Shown piece by piece: positions 1 through 8,432 of a stretch of 64,000 bases of DNA. Below the pieces are notes generated by a model, which was not told the origin of the DNA, ran no database searches, and saw only the letters and a program-made list of their open reading frames with translations. The stretch comes from Chachezhania antarctica. GTDB lineage: Bacteria; Pseudomonadota; Alphaproteobacteria; Rhodobacterales; Rhodobacteraceae. Position 1 is the first letter of the stretch, and each line of letters begins with the position of its first letter. Location: NCBI RefSeq assembly GCF_003646465.1, contig NZ_QZEX01000003.1, positions 249,067-313,066 of the forward strand. Direction: 5' to 3'. The position numbers and the translations under genes were made by a program.

Positions 1-519
1 CGTCGGGAAGTCCGGCAGGGTCGCGGTTTCGACCGCGCCCGAGCCGCCTTCGCCCACGGCGTCGAAATTCGCCGTCCGCACCGTGATCACCTTGGTCGCG
101 TCCGACGATTTCACCGTCTGGATCGCGTTGCCGGCATAGATCGGACGTTCGAACGTGTCGGCATCGACCACGCCAGAGATGTCCGAGATCACCATCACGT
201 CGAGCAGTGCCGCCACGCGGGGCATGATGTTCTTCGCGTCGGTGGTGGCCGGCGCCATGATGTGGCTGTAATCGCCGGCGAGCGAGGCGATCAGCGCCGC
301 GGTGGCTTCGGCCAGGCGGTGGCCCAGGGCGGGATCTTCGGCGACCAGTACCTTCGACACGCCATCGAGCTTGGCCGCCGCTTCGCCCGCGCCGGCGGCG
401 GATGCGCCGGCGGCCAGAACGGTCACGTCGCCCAGCGACTTCGCGGCGCTCAGCGCCTTGCCGGTCGCATCGGCAGAGAGTTCACCATCGGTGATTTCGG
501 CAAGCAGAAGAACAGCCAT
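1..519 (-). CDS. etfA: Electron transfer flavoprotein, alpha subunit (partial, C-terminus outside window)
   Basis: The alpha subunit of ETF carries electrons from acyl-CoA dehydrogenases to ETF:ubiquinone oxidoreductase. Only the N-terminal ~173 residues are present because the frame runs off the left edge; they start [15 protein letters not shown] and read as the ETF N-terminal nucleotide-binding-like domain. The C-terminal FAD-binding domain, which would be diagnostic, lies outside. The ATG shares one base with the etfB stop (TAATG), so the two are translationally coupled in the usual etfB-etfA order. Its place beside an acyl-CoA ligase, crotonase and acyl-CoA dehydrogenase suggests it serves this beta-oxidation island, but it could equally be the general housekeeping ETF. 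Confidence 0.9.
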   Translation of the reverse strand, partial: MAVLLLAEITDGELSADATGKALSAAKSLGDVTVLAAGASAAGAGEAAAKLDGVSKVLVAEDPALGHRLAEATAALIASLAGDYSHIMAPATTDAKNIMPRVAALLDVMVISDISGVVDADTFERPIYAGNAIQTVKSSDATKVITVRTANFDAVGEGGSGAVETATLPDFPT

Positions 520-1277
520 TACACAGCCCCCACTTCTTTGAGTTTCGCTACCAGCTCGTCGACCGAGCCCACGATGATCCCCGCCGCACGGCCCGCGGGT
601 TCGGAGGTCTTCACGACCTCGAGCCGCGGGGTGACGTCGACGCCGTAATCGTCGGCCGACTTCTCATCCAGCGGCTTCTTCTTCGCCTTCATGATGTTGG
701 GCAGCGAGGCATAGCGCGGCTCGTTCAGGCGCAGGTCGACGGTGACGATGGTGGGCATCGTGACCTTGATCGTCTGCAGACCGCCATCGACCTCGCGGGT
801 GACGACGGCATGCTCACCATCGATGTCCAGCGCCGAGGCGAAGGTCGCCTGGCTCCAGCCCATCAGCGCCGACAGCATCTGGCCCGTCGCGTTCATGTCG
901 TTGTCGATCGCCTGCTTGCCGCAGAGCACGAGGCCCGGCTGCTCTTCGTCGATGACACCCTTCAGGATCTTGGCAACGGCGAGCGGTTCGATGTCGTTGT
1001 GCACGTCGTTCGACGCCACGACCAGGATCGCGCGGTCGGCGCCCATGGCGAGCGCGGTGCGCAGCGTTTCCTGCGCCTGCTTGACGCCGATGGAGACGAC
1101 GACGACTTCTTCGACCTTGCCGGCTTCTTTCAGACGGATGGCTTCTTCGACGGCGATTTCGTCGAACGGGTTCATCGACATCTTGACGTTGGCAAGATCG
1201 ACCCCGCTGCCATCCGCTTTCACGCGGACCTTCACGTTATAGTCGATCACGCGCTTGACGGGCACGAGTACCTTCAT
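519..1277 (-). CDS. etfB: Electron transfer flavoprotein, beta subunit
   Basis: Beta subunit of the ETF heterodimer, 252 residues, full length for the family. It begins [19 protein letters not shown] and contains the usual beta-subunit features: an [11 protein letters not shown] segment near residue 40, the [18 protein letters not shown] stretch near 120-140 (AMP-binding and recognition region), and a [20 protein letters not shown] segment near 190-210, which includes the partner-recognition loop. The frame extends two codons upstream to a TTG, but ATG at 1277 is preceded by AAGGAAT at good spacing and is chosen. It lies 33 bases downstream of the crotonase gene on the same strand, so ligase, crotonase, etfB and etfA may form one transcript. 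Confidence 0.95.
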   Translation of the reverse strand: MKVLVPVKRVIDYNVKVRVKADGSGVDLANVKMSMNPFDEIAVEEAIRLKEAGKVEEVVVVSIGVKQAQETLRTALAMGADRAILVVASNDVHNDIEPLAVAKILKGVIDEEQPGLVLCGKQAIDNDMNATGQMLSALMGWSQATFASALDIDGEHAVVTREVDGGLQTIKVTMPTIVTVDLRLNEPRYASLPNIMKAKKKPLDEKSADDYGVDVTPRLEVVKTSEPAGRAAGIIVGSVDELVAKLKEVGAV

Positions 1278-1310
1278 GGGCAATATTCCTTGATCGTAAG
1301 TCAGTTATAG

Positions 1311-2012
1311 TCAGGCGCGCTTCACAGCGGCCGAATAGGCAAGCGCGGCCTCGATGGCCTGGATCCGGGGGATCTGGAACCAGCGTTTCATGTAGCCGAA
1401 GGCCTCGGCCGGCATGGCGGCGTAGGTTTCCAGCGCCTCAATGGCGCTGTCGCGCAGGGTTTCCGCCACAACCACGGTGCAGGGGCCGCCCCGGTCCTGC
1501 AATTCGCGCGCGGGCACGCGGCGGGCCGACATGCAGATGTCATAGGCCAGCCCCTTGTTCGTGGCGCATTCCACGATGGCCGCGGAATAGGGCGAGGCGA
1601 GGCCGATCTTCACTTCGGGCATCTGGAACGTGGCACTGTCATCCGCCACGATCCGGTCCGTCAGCAGTGCATTCATGAACGCCCCGCCCAGCATCTTGCC
1701 CCGGGCCATCACGACGATGGGCCGGGGGCAGTTCACCGTGGCGTCAATCAGATCCCGCACGATGCTCACCCGGTAGGGGCCAGCGTCGGCGTCGCTCATA
1801 CCCTCGGGCACCTTCAGGTCGATGCCACCGGAAAAGACCCGTTCGGATTCGCTGGTCCAGATCAGGCCTTTCAGCTCTGGCTCCTCGGCAAGGCGCCCGA
1901 TCGCTGCGACGTACCCATCGGTCACCGCGCGCGAGATCGCGCTGCCCTTGTCCGGGCGATTGATCGAGGCCCAGAGGATACCGTTTTCTTCCGTCACGAT
2001 AAGATCGCTCAA
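1311..2012 (-). CDS. Enoyl-CoA hydratase/isomerase family protein (crotonase)
   Basis: Crotonase-superfamily enzyme, 233 residues, slightly shorter than the common ~257. The N-terminal SINRPDKGSAIS strand and turn, the FSGGIDLK segment (about residue 60-67) where crotonases place the CoA-binding A-x-D loop, and the GKMLGGAFMNALLTDRIVA segment (oxyanion-hole glycines near 107-110) support the family. The exact reaction (hydration, isomerisation or C-C cleavage) cannot be read: the catalytic Glu pair of classical hydratases is not obvious, and the position after LLTDRIVADDSATFQMPEV keeps one Glu. The start is TTG at 2012, supported by AAGGAAG five bases upstream; no ATG is better placed. It lies between the acyl-CoA ligase and etfBA on the same strand. 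Confidence 0.85.
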   Translation of the reverse strand: MSDLIVTEENGILWASINRPDKGSAISRAVTDGYVAAIGRLAEEPELKGLIWTSESERVFSGGIDLKVPEGMSDADAGPYRVSIVRDLIDATVNCPRPIVVMARGKMLGGAFMNALLTDRIVADDSATFQMPEVKIGLASPYSAAIVECATNKGLAYDICMSARRVPARELQDRGGPCTVVVAETLRDSAIEALETYAAMPAEAFGYMKRWFQIPRIQAIEAALAYSAAVKRA

Positions 2013-2071
2013 CGGGACTTCCTTTCGTGCGTGCGTATGGTCCCGCCGCGACGGGGCGGGACCGGGGCCGG

Positions 2072-3595
2072 TCAGATCTGGCGGTTGGCGTCGGACCAGT
2101 AGGGATCGCGCAGCTTGCGCTTGTAGATCTTGCCCGACGGATCGCGGGGCAGTTCGTCCATGAAGATGAACGTCCCGGGCACCATGAAACCGCTCAGCTT
2201 CGTCTTGCCGAAGGCCGTCAGGTCAGCCGGGTCCAGCGTGACGCCGGGGCGGGCCTCCACGGCAAGCGCCAGGCTTTCGCCCAGTTCGTCATGCGGGATG
2301 CCGAAGGCCGCGCAATCCATGATCTGGGGATGTTCCAGGAACGGGGCTTCGACCATCGTGCAGTAGATGTTGCTGCCGCCCGAGATGATCATGTCGCGCT
2401 TGCGGTCGGTGATGTACAGGTACCCGTCTTCGTCCAGATACCCCACATCGCCAAGCGACAGGAGGCCGTGGCGTTCCATGTCCAGCCTGTCCTGATGGCG
2501 GTTCTGGTAGGTGAAATCGGGATAGCCCGGGTGGCGGCAGTAGATCTCGCCCACCTCCCCCGCCGGAAGTTCGTTGCCGTCATCGTCGAAGATCTTGACG
2601 ATGGCGCCTTCCACCGGCGGCCCGACAGAGCCGGGATGATCCAGGAAATCCTGTGACGTGGCATAGGTGACGATGCCGGTTTCCGTGCCGCCGTAAAGTT
2701 CGAACAGCACGGGGCCGATCCAGTCGATCATCTGAAGCTTGATGTCACGCGCACAGGGCGCGCCGCCGTGGATTACGTGTTCCAGCGTCGAGACATCGTA
2801 TTTCAGGCGCACTTCATCCGGCAGCTTCAGCAGGCGCACGAACATCGTGGGCACCATGAAGGTATGGGTGATCTTGTACTTCTCGATCATCGCCAGGTAG
2901 GTCTCGGGCTCGAACCTTGTGACCAGCACAAGGTGCCCGTCCACGGCCCAGACGCCATCGGCTGTCGACAGCGGGGCAGAATGGTACATCGGCGCGGCCA
3001 GCAGGCAGCGCATCCCGTGGATATAGGCGTTGTGGTGGTTCTTCAGCGCGACGCTGACCGCGGCCTTCCGCTTGACGCCCTTGGGCCGCCCCGTGGTGCC
3101 GGAGGTGTAGACCATCGCCGTGGGCTTGACCTCCACATCGTCCTGGAACGGCGCGAACCCGTTCGACCAGTCTTCCAGCGATGTTTCGCCATCCTTCAGC
3201 GGGCAGTTTTCGTCCGCAACGGAGTACGGCGCCCGCAGGTAGTCGGGCGTTTCCACCAGCAAGACCAGCACGTCACGGTCCAGCAGCTTTGACACGGCAG
3301 GGCCGTGCCTGTGCCAGAGGTCGGAATGCGCGACCAAGACGCGCGAGCCGCTGTCGTTAATGATGTAGGCGATCTCCTCGGCCGAGAAGTGCCAGTTCAC
3401 CGGTGTGGCGACGGCGCCCATAAGCTTGGCCGCGGCCATGCAGACCACGAACTCGATATCGTTGCGCATCAGGGTGTTGATGGCTTCGCTGTATTCGACA
3501 CCGGCGTCCTTCAGACCGGCGGCAACTTTCCGGGCATAGGCCATCACCTCGTCATTGGTCATGTACCTGTCGGCGATTGTGACCGAACCTTCCAC
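2072..3595 (-). CDS. Acyl-CoA synthetase / AMP-dependent ligase
   Basis: ANL-superfamily adenylating enzyme that would activate a carboxylic acid to its acyl-CoA with ATP. It has 507 residues. The P-loop-like motif MVYTSGTTGRPKGVKRKA lies near residue 160-175, the A5-like FELYGGTETGIVTYAT near 297-312, the hinge-region YLYITDRKRDMIISGGSNIY near 398-417, and the C-terminal catalytic lysine region LPRDPSGKIYKRKLRDP near 483-499. The start is GTG at 3595, preceded by a strong GAGGAGG. It is the first gene of the minus-strand run toward crotonase and etfBA, and is divergent from the TRAP operon, so imported acid and activation are plausibly co-regulated. Substrate specificity is not readable. Confidence 0.92.
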   Translation of the reverse strand: MEGSVTIADRYMTNDEVMAYARKVAAGLKDAGVEYSEAINTLMRNDIEFVVCMAAAKLMGAVATPVNWHFSAEEIAYIINDSGSRVLVAHSDLWHRHGPAVSKLLDRDVLVLLVETPDYLRAPYSVADENCPLKDGETSLEDWSNGFAPFQDDVEVKPTAMVYTSGTTGRPKGVKRKAAVSVALKNHHNAYIHGMRCLLAAPMYHSAPLSTADGVWAVDGHLVLVTRFEPETYLAMIEKYKITHTFMVPTMFVRLLKLPDEVRLKYDVSTLEHVIHGGAPCARDIKLQMIDWIGPVLFELYGGTETGIVTYATSQDFLDHPGSVGPPVEGAIVKIFDDDGNELPAGEVGEIYCRHPGYPDFTYQNRHQDRLDMERHGLLSLGDVGYLDEDGYLYITDRKRDMIISGGSNIYCTMVEAPFLEHPQIMDCAAFGIPHDELGESLALAVEARPGVTLDPADLTAFGKTKLSGFMVPGTFIFMDELPRDPSGKIYKRKLRDPYWSDANRQI

Positions 3596-3894
3596 TCTTA
3601 CCCCTCCTCGATATCCAGTTGATCGGCGTAAAGCCCTGTTCTGACGTGTCGAAACCCACCTTAGGCCCGGCGCTCTGACAGCGATATAGCCGGCTCATGA
3701 AAAACAATCAACTGTTGACACTTTGACAGGCGACAGTTTACCACTCTGCACGGCGAGCATGAACTTCGGTGCCAAGAAGATCCGGCAGAATTGCAGGGCA
3801 CGACACGCGTGACCCGTGCGAAAGCATGGCAATTCGGCACAGGCGGACACCTACCGGCAGGTCATTCTCATGGATCACAAACTGGGAGGTGGAA
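3596..3894. promoter_or_regulatory. Divergent intergenic region, ligase / TRAP transporter
   Basis: About 300 bases separate the outward-facing acyl-CoA ligase and TRAP genes. The middle is AT-richer (3690-3740) and carries the inverted repeat listed separately at 3706-3720 plus a further TTGACA direct repeat at 3723-3728. The last ~150 bases before the TRAP start can be read as open frame but have no codon signal or ribosome site. They are best taken as 5' leader. Confidence 0.6.
3706..3720. promoter_or_regulatory. Candidate operator, TGTCA-N5-TGACA type (site 1)
   Basis: The plus strand reads AATCAACTGTTGACA, with arms TCAAC/GTTGA around a central T and one outer half matching TGACA. The same 15-bp register recurs at 7342-7356 and 13982-13996, both also in divergent promoters of this catabolic island. 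No regulator gene lies within the island, so a trans-acting TetR or GntR type repressor is the likely reader (inference). Confidence 0.55.
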
Positions 3895-4962
3895 ATGAAT
3901 TCACTTTTGTATTCCGGCGCACTGACATGTGCCCTGTTGCCCTTCGCCGCCGCAACGGCAAACGCGGAAATGATGCTGCGCTATGTCGAAGGCAGCCCCA
4001 ACCGCGGGGCGAAGGCCATCGCGCTCGAAGAGTTCGGAACGAACCTTTCGGATCTGACCAACAACGAGCTGGGGGTCGAGTTTCACTGGGGCGGGGCCCT
4101 GCTGAAATGGGGTGCGATCCTTGATGGCGTGGCCGTCGGCACCGCCGACATGGGCACGCTGATCGGGGCCTATAACCCGAAGGAACTGCAAGCCCTGCGC
4201 ATCGGCGACCTGCCCATTGGCGATTCCGGTGATGCATGGGTCGGCTCGCGCGCGATGTACGACCTGATGACGACAAACCCGGACATGATCGACGCGCTGT
4301 CGCGTCAGAACGTGGTCTATTTCGGCGCGATCCACACCACCGCCGGCCAGTTCATGTGCAACGGCGCGGACATCAAGGGCGTGGCCGATCTGCAGGGCAA
4401 GAAGGTCCGCGGTGCGGGGCTTTACAGCCAGGCGCTGTCCGACATGGGCGCGACCAGCGTCAGCCTGACCTTCGGCGACATCTACCAGTCGCTGGATTCC
4501 GGGCTTCTGGATTGCTCGCAGGTCTATCTGTACACCATCGATCCCTACAAGTTCTGGGAAGTGATCGACCAGGTTCTGGTGGTTGACTGGGGCCAGGTCG
4601 TGGGCATCGCGTCGGGCATCAACAAGGATGTCTATGACGGGTTGACCGAAGACCAGCAGGCCGCCCTGATCGAGGCCGGCGTCACCCTGACCGACCGTCA
4701 GGCGCAGCTGCTGATCGAACAGCACGATGCAGCGCTGAACGCGCTGGAAAACGACGGTTACGGCAAGCCCGTGCAGGTCATTCACGCATCGGCCGACGAT
4801 ACCGCGATGCTGGCGGACGCAAGCGAGAAGTACATCCAGGAATGGAAGGACGAATTCGCCGCCGCAGGCTATGACGCCGACGCCGCGATGACCCAGTACC
4901 GCGAGCTTCTGGCCAAGTACACCAAGGAGCGTGACGAAAAAGGTTACCCATGGACCCGTTAA
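3895..4962 (+). CDS. dctP: TRAP transporter, periplasmic solute-binding protein (DctP family)
   Basis: Periplasmic binding protein of a TRAP importer, 355 residues, starting MNSLLYSGALTCALLPFAAA with a signal peptide that would be cleaved after TANA. The mature part has DctP-family features: a GVAVGTADMGTL segment (about 77-88), the KGVADLQGKKVRGAG segment (about 160-174) before the substrate-binding loop, and SLTFGDIYQSLDSGLLDCS near 190. The frame is open 42 codons upstream, but ATG 3895 has a GGGAGGTGG ribosome site and begins the signal peptide. The next gene starts inside this one (4950). Next to an acyl-CoA ligase, the ligand is probably a carboxylate; which one is unknown. Confidence 0.92.
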   Translation: MNSLLYSGALTCALLPFAAATANAEMMLRYVEGSPNRGAKAIALEEFGTNLSDLTNNELGVEFHWGGALLKWGAILDGVAVGTADMGTLIGAYNPKELQALRIGDLPIGDSGDAWVGSRAMYDLMTTNPDMIDALSRQNVVYFGAIHTTAGQFMCNGADIKGVADLQGKKVRGAGLYSQALSDMGATSVSLTFGDIYQSLDSGLLDCSQVYLYTIDPYKFWEVIDQVLVVDWGQVVGIASGINKDVYDGLTEDQQAALIEAGVTLTDRQAQLLIEQHDAALNALENDGYGKPVQVIHASADDTAMLADASEKYIQEWKDEFAAAGYDADAAMTQYRELLAKYTKERDEKGYPWTR

Positions 4963-5522
4963 ACGGCCCTGACAGGCGGGCATTCTTCGTGCCCGCCTGG
5001 CGCAAATCGCGGGGCGTGCTGGGGGGCATGGAAAAGGTCTTCCTGACCATCGCCGCCCTGATGATCCTTGCCATGTCGCTGTACGTGGCCACGGGCATCG
5101 TGCTGCGGACCTTCTTCGCCGGCAAGCTGTACGACGAAGTGTCGATCATCGGCGAGATGATGGTCGCCGCGATCAGCTTGTCCTTCGCCTATGTCGCCGC
5201 CGAGCGCGGCTTTGTCGCGGTCGAGATCTTCACCAACCGCGCCGGACGCAAGGCCCGCCTGTGGCTGGATATCCTTGCCTCGGCCGTGGGTCTGGCCGCG
5301 CTGATCCCGATCTCGATCGCCGCGGGCAAGGCCGGGCTCAGGACGTGGACCGAAGGCAGCTATTTCTTCGGCACGCTGAACCTGCCCGAATGGCCGGGCT
5401 ACTTCGTCTACATCATCGGTGTGACCGTGTTCCTGCTGCGCCTGACGGATCTCATCATTCACGATCTTCTCTGTGTGCTCGGCGTGATCGAAGACGACGA
5501 TCCCGCGCACGCGGATCTCTGA
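4950..5522 (+). CDS. dctQ: TRAP transporter, small permease subunit (DctQ family)
   Basis: Small membrane subunit of the TRAP importer, 190 residues. After a ~25-residue cytoplasmic leader it shows four hydrophobic segments: about 29-52 (VFLTIAALMILAMSLYVATG), 64-87, 100-122 and 145-168, the normal DctQ topology. It ends in an acidic tail (EDDDPAHADL). It overlaps the dctP 3' end by 13 bases and is followed 13 bases later by dctM, so P-Q-M is one operon. An internal ATG at residue 27 is possible but would remove a leader many DctQ proteins have. Confidence 0.9.
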   Translation: MDPLNGPDRRAFFVPAWRKSRGVLGGMEKVFLTIAALMILAMSLYVATGIVLRTFFAGKLYDEVSIIGEMMVAAISLSFAYVAAERGFVAVEIFTNRAGRKARLWLDILASAVGLAALIPISIAAGKAGLRTWTEGSYFFGTLNLPEWPGYFVYIIGVTVFLLRLTDLIIHDLLCVLGVIEDDDPAHADL

Positions 5523-5535
5523 CCGGACCGGTTTC

Positions 5536-6879
5536 ATGGATATCAGTACCATCGGCATCTACGGCTTCTGCGCCGTGTTCATCCTGCTTGCCCTGCGGGT
5601 CCCGATCGCCTTCACGCTGGTGTCGGTGGCCACGGTCTGCACGCTGGTCGCCTATTCGTGGCGGCCGGGCACCGAATTCGACCTGGATCGCGGCTTCCGC
5701 CCGGCGCTGGGGCTGATCCAGTCGAACGCCTACGAGTTCCTGCATTCCTATGAGCTCAGCATGGTGCCCATGTTCATCCTTGCCGGGCACCTCGCCTTTC
5801 ATTCCAAGGTCACGACGAAGATCTACTTTGCCGTCAGGATCTGGCTGGCGCAGGTGCCGGGTGGTCTGGCCGTGGCTTCGCTGATCGGCTGCGGCGGGTT
5901 TTCCGCGATCACGGGGTCAAGCATGGCCTGCGCGTCTTCCATGGGGAAGATCTGCGTGCCCGAGATGTTGAAGTACAAGTATTCGCCGCAGCTTTCGACG
6001 GCCTCCGTCGCGGTCGGCGGCACGCTGGGCGCGCTGATCCCGCCTTCGGTCCTGTTCATCATCTACGGGCTTTTCACCGAAACCTCGGTCAGCCGGTTGT
6101 TCCTTGCGGGCGTCCTGCCCGGCCTTCTCAGCCTTCTGGGCTACATCATCACCGTGGTGATCTGGGTGAAACTGCGCCCCGACGTGGCGCCCAAGGTGGC
6201 AGAGGACCTTGGCATCGGCGAACGCCTGATGGCCCTGCTGCAGGCCTGGCCCGCCTTCGTGCTGATGGGCACGATCATTGGCGGCATCTACGGCGGCATC
6301 TTCACCGCGACGGAGGCCGCGGCGATCAGCGTTGCCTTCATGCTGTTCTACGGCCTTGTCTGGCGCACGCTGTCCTTCGGGGACATCCTGCTCTCGCTTC
6401 GCGAAACCGCGGCGCAGACGGCCGCATTGTTCCTGATCGCGGTCGGCGCCAAGATCTTCGTGTCCTTCGTGTCGCTGTCCGGCGTCACGCGCGACTTTGC
6501 CGATTTCATCGCCAATAGCGGTTTTTCCGACTGGTTCATCCTGCTGTGCATCGTGCTGCTGTACCTTGTGATGGGCATGTTCCTTGATCCGCTGGGCACC
6601 ATGCTGCTGACGCTGCCCTTCCTTGTGCCGCTGGTCGAAAACATGGGGCTGGATCTGATCTGGTTCGGCGTGATCGTGGTCAAGCTGCTGGAGATCGGGC
6701 TGATCTCGCCCCCTGTGGGGCTGAACGTCTTCGTCATCAACAGCGTGGTCACGCGCGAAATCCAGGTGCACACGATCTTCTTCGGGGTGGCCAAGTTCCT
6801 TGTGGGCGACCTGATCGTGCTGGGGCTGCTGGTGACGTTCCCGATGATCTCCCTGCTGCTCCCGACGACAATGTTTTAA
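5536..6879 (+). CDS. dctM: TRAP transporter, large permease subunit (DctM family)
   Basis: Large membrane subunit of the TRAP importer, which forms the sodium-coupled transport path. It has 447 residues with about 12 hydrophobic segments. Family signatures are LIGCGGFSAITGSSMACASSMG (about 115-136; the serine/threonine-rich hairpin), GALIPPSVLFIIYG (about 163-176) and near the C-terminus GLISPPVGLNVFVINSV (about 393-409). It is the last gene of the P-Q-M operon; a perfect inverted repeat spans its stop codon and probably ends transcription from both sides. Confidence 0.93.
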   Translation: MDISTIGIYGFCAVFILLALRVPIAFTLVSVATVCTLVAYSWRPGTEFDLDRGFRPALGLIQSNAYEFLHSYELSMVPMFILAGHLAFHSKVTTKIYFAVRIWLAQVPGGLAVASLIGCGGFSAITGSSMACASSMGKICVPEMLKYKYSPQLSTASVAVGGTLGALIPPSVLFIIYGLFTETSVSRLFLAGVLPGLLSLLGYIITVVIWVKLRPDVAPKVAEDLGIGERLMALLQAWPAFVLMGTIIGGIYGGIFTATEAAAISVAFMLFYGLVWRTLSFGDILLSLRETAAQTAALFLIAVGAKIFVSFVSLSGVTRDFADFIANSGFSDWFILLCIVLLYLVMGMFLDPLGTMLLTLPFLVPLVENMGLDLIWFGVIVVKLLEIGLISPPVGLNVFVINSVVTREIQVHTIFFGVAKFLVGDLIVLGLLVTFPMISLLLPTTMF

Positions 6880-6892
6880 GGTGTCGTCGGGA
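6860..6892. terminator. Bidirectional terminator-like hairpin
   Basis: Perfect 11-bp arms TCCCGACGACA (6860-6870) and TGTCGTCGGGA (6882-6892) flank an 11-base AT-rich loop that contains the dctM stop. The hairpin lies between the convergent dctM and thioesterase genes. There is no long U tract, but the position fits a shared terminator. Confidence 0.65.
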
Positions 6893-6900
6893 TGCGGGGT

Positions 6901-7290
6901 TCAGTGGATCAGCTTGAAGACGCCGGTCGCCGTGACGACCAGCGTGCCTTCGTCATCCTCGATCCGCGCGGTGCAATGCGCGATGGATCGGCCGGACCGC
7001 AGGCAGGTGCCGAACGCATGCAGCGTGTCGCCCTTCGCGGGCGCTACGAACACCGTCTGAAGATCGACGGTCACGCTGCCCTGCGGGCCACCGGGTGCCC
7101 GCGTGCTGCGCAGTGCGGCGCCGCAGGTCTGGTCCAGCATCGTCAGCAGGACGCCGCCGTGCACGATGCCAAAGAAGTTCCGGTGATGATCCTGAAGCTC
7201 CAGCGACAACCGGGACTCTCCATTGTCGAGCGCATCGACATTGATCCCGATATGACCCCCAAAGCCGTAGATTTCCGCATGTGCCGTCAT
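6901..7290 (-). CDS. PaaI-family hotdog thioesterase (copy 1)
   Basis: Small hotdog-fold acyl-CoA thioesterase, 129 residues. The active-site helix reads HGGVLLTMLDQTCGAAL (about residue 45-61), matching the HGG...L.D...G pattern of PaaI/YbgC-like enzymes; GTCLRSGRSIAHCTA (about 95-109) forms the last strands. The frame continues upstream for 36 codons, but ATG 7290 is preceded by AGGAGG at ideal spacing. Such enzymes release CoA from dead-end thioesters. It is divergent from the flavoenzyme at 7383, and a second homologue lies at 9587-10006 with nearly the same active-site helix. Confidence 0.88.
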   Translation of the reverse strand: MTAHAEIYGFGGHIGINVDALDNGESRLSLELQDHHRNFFGIVHGGVLLTMLDQTCGAALRSTRAPGGPQGSVTVDLQTVFVAPAKGDTLHAFGTCLRSGRSIAHCTARIEDDEGTLVVTATGVFKLIH

Positions 7291-7341
7291 TTGAGCCTCC
7301 TGCCCGTTGAACGGGTGGAATTTCGATTGCGACGGCATAAT

Positions 7342-7356
7342 TGTCAACATATGACA
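7342..7356. promoter_or_regulatory. Candidate operator, TGTCA-N5-TGACA (site 2)
   Basis: TGTCAacataTGACA is a perfect 5-bp-arm inverted repeat with a 5-bp spacer. It sits 52 bases upstream of the thioesterase start and 27 bases upstream of the flavoenzyme start, so a bound repressor could block both promoters. It has the same register as the sites at 3706 and 13982. Confidence 0.65.
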
Positions 7357-7382
7357 GTATACATAACAGCGAAGGAATGCAG

Positions 7383-8408
7383 ATGACCTCAGCCGCAACC
7401 CTCAGCACCGTGACGACCGCGAATGCGCCCGTTGTGCGCACGGCGGTGACCGACATGTTCGGCACGCGGTTTCCCGTGGTCGCGGGCGGGCTGCAGTTCC
7501 TGGCGAATGCCGAATACGTGGCGGGGTGCGCGAAGGCCGGAATCATCGGGTTCATGACGGCGAACCACCTGCCGGATGATGACGCGCTCAGGGCGGAAAT
7601 CCGCAAGGCCCAGGACCTGTGCGGTGACCTGCCCTTTGGCGTGAACATCGCGATGCTGCCGAAATCGGCTGTGCACGAACGGATCGAACAGATCGTTCAG
7701 GTCGTGGCGGATGAGGGCGTGCGCTTTGTCGAAACCGCGGGCCGCAGCCCCGATCCGTACCTTCCGGTGCTGCAGGGCGCGGGCATCAAGGTGCTGCACA
7801 AGGTCCCGGGCCTCCGCTTTGCGGAAAAGGCGCAGAGCGTTGGTGTGGACATGGTGACAATCGTCGGCTGGGAATGCGGCGGCCATCCGGGGCCGAATGC
7901 CGTGGGGTCCATCGTCAACGCAGCGCTTGCGCAGAAGCGGCTGAAGATCCCCTACCTGATCGGAGGCGGCATCGGCCATGGCAGCCAGCTGCTTGCCGCG
8001 ATGGCCATGGGCGCGTCCGGCGTGCTGATGGGCACGCGGTTCCTCGTCTCGTCGGAGATCCCCGCGCACGATGGCTACAAGGCCGCCCTATGTGCCGCGA
8101 CCGAAAACGACACGACGATTTCCCTCTGGTCCGTGCGCAACAATGCGCGGAGCCTCATCAACGATACCACGCGCACCGTGGCGGAGCTGGAGCGCGCCAA
8201 CCCCGACGCCGGGATCGAGCCGCTTCTGCCCCATGTCGCGGGCAGTGTCGCGCTGAAGACCTATGCCGATGGCGATACCTCGCGCGGGATGGTCTACGCG
8301 GGCCAGGCGCTTGGCTTCGTTCAGCAATCGCAACCGGTGGCCGAGATCGTGGAAACACTGATCGCCGAATACACGGCCGCGCGCGATCACCTTCAAAGCA
8401 TCCTTTGA
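7383..8408 (+). CDS. Nitronate monooxygenase-family FMN enzyme (2-nitropropane dioxygenase-like)
   Basis: TIM-barrel FMN enzyme, 341 residues. Family features: PVVAGGLQFLANAEYVAGCA (about 31-50; the FMN-phosphate side of strand 1), the WECGGHPGPN loop near 162-171 with the histidine that is catalytic in true nitronate monooxygenases, YLIGGGIGHGSQLLAAMAMGASGVLMGTRF near 190-220 for phosphate binding. ATG 7383 is preferred over ATG 7377 because GAAGGA is six bases upstream. In CoA-thioester pathways members of this family can work as flavin-dependent enoyl reductases rather than on nitronates (IpdC of steroid catabolism), which suits this context better. The assignment of reaction is inference. 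Confidence 0.82.
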   Translation: MTSAATLSTVTTANAPVVRTAVTDMFGTRFPVVAGGLQFLANAEYVAGCAKAGIIGFMTANHLPDDDALRAEIRKAQDLCGDLPFGVNIAMLPKSAVHERIEQIVQVVADEGVRFVETAGRSPDPYLPVLQGAGIKVLHKVPGLRFAEKAQSVGVDMVTIVGWECGGHPGPNAVGSIVNAALAQKRLKIPYLIGGGIGHGSQLLAAMAMGASGVLMGTRFLVSSEIPAHDGYKAALCAATENDTTISLWSVRNNARSLINDTTRTVAELERANPDAGIEPLLPHVAGSVALKTYADGDTSRGMVYAGQALGFVQQSQPVAEIVETLIAEYTAARDHLQSIL

Positions 8409-8432
8409 TCCATTAGTACCGGGAAGGCCCCC

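Noticed and set aside
3723-3728. TTGACA as a sigma-70 -35 box before the TRAP operon
   Set aside because: No acceptable -10 element lies 16-18 bases downstream, so a promoter cannot be assigned from this alone.
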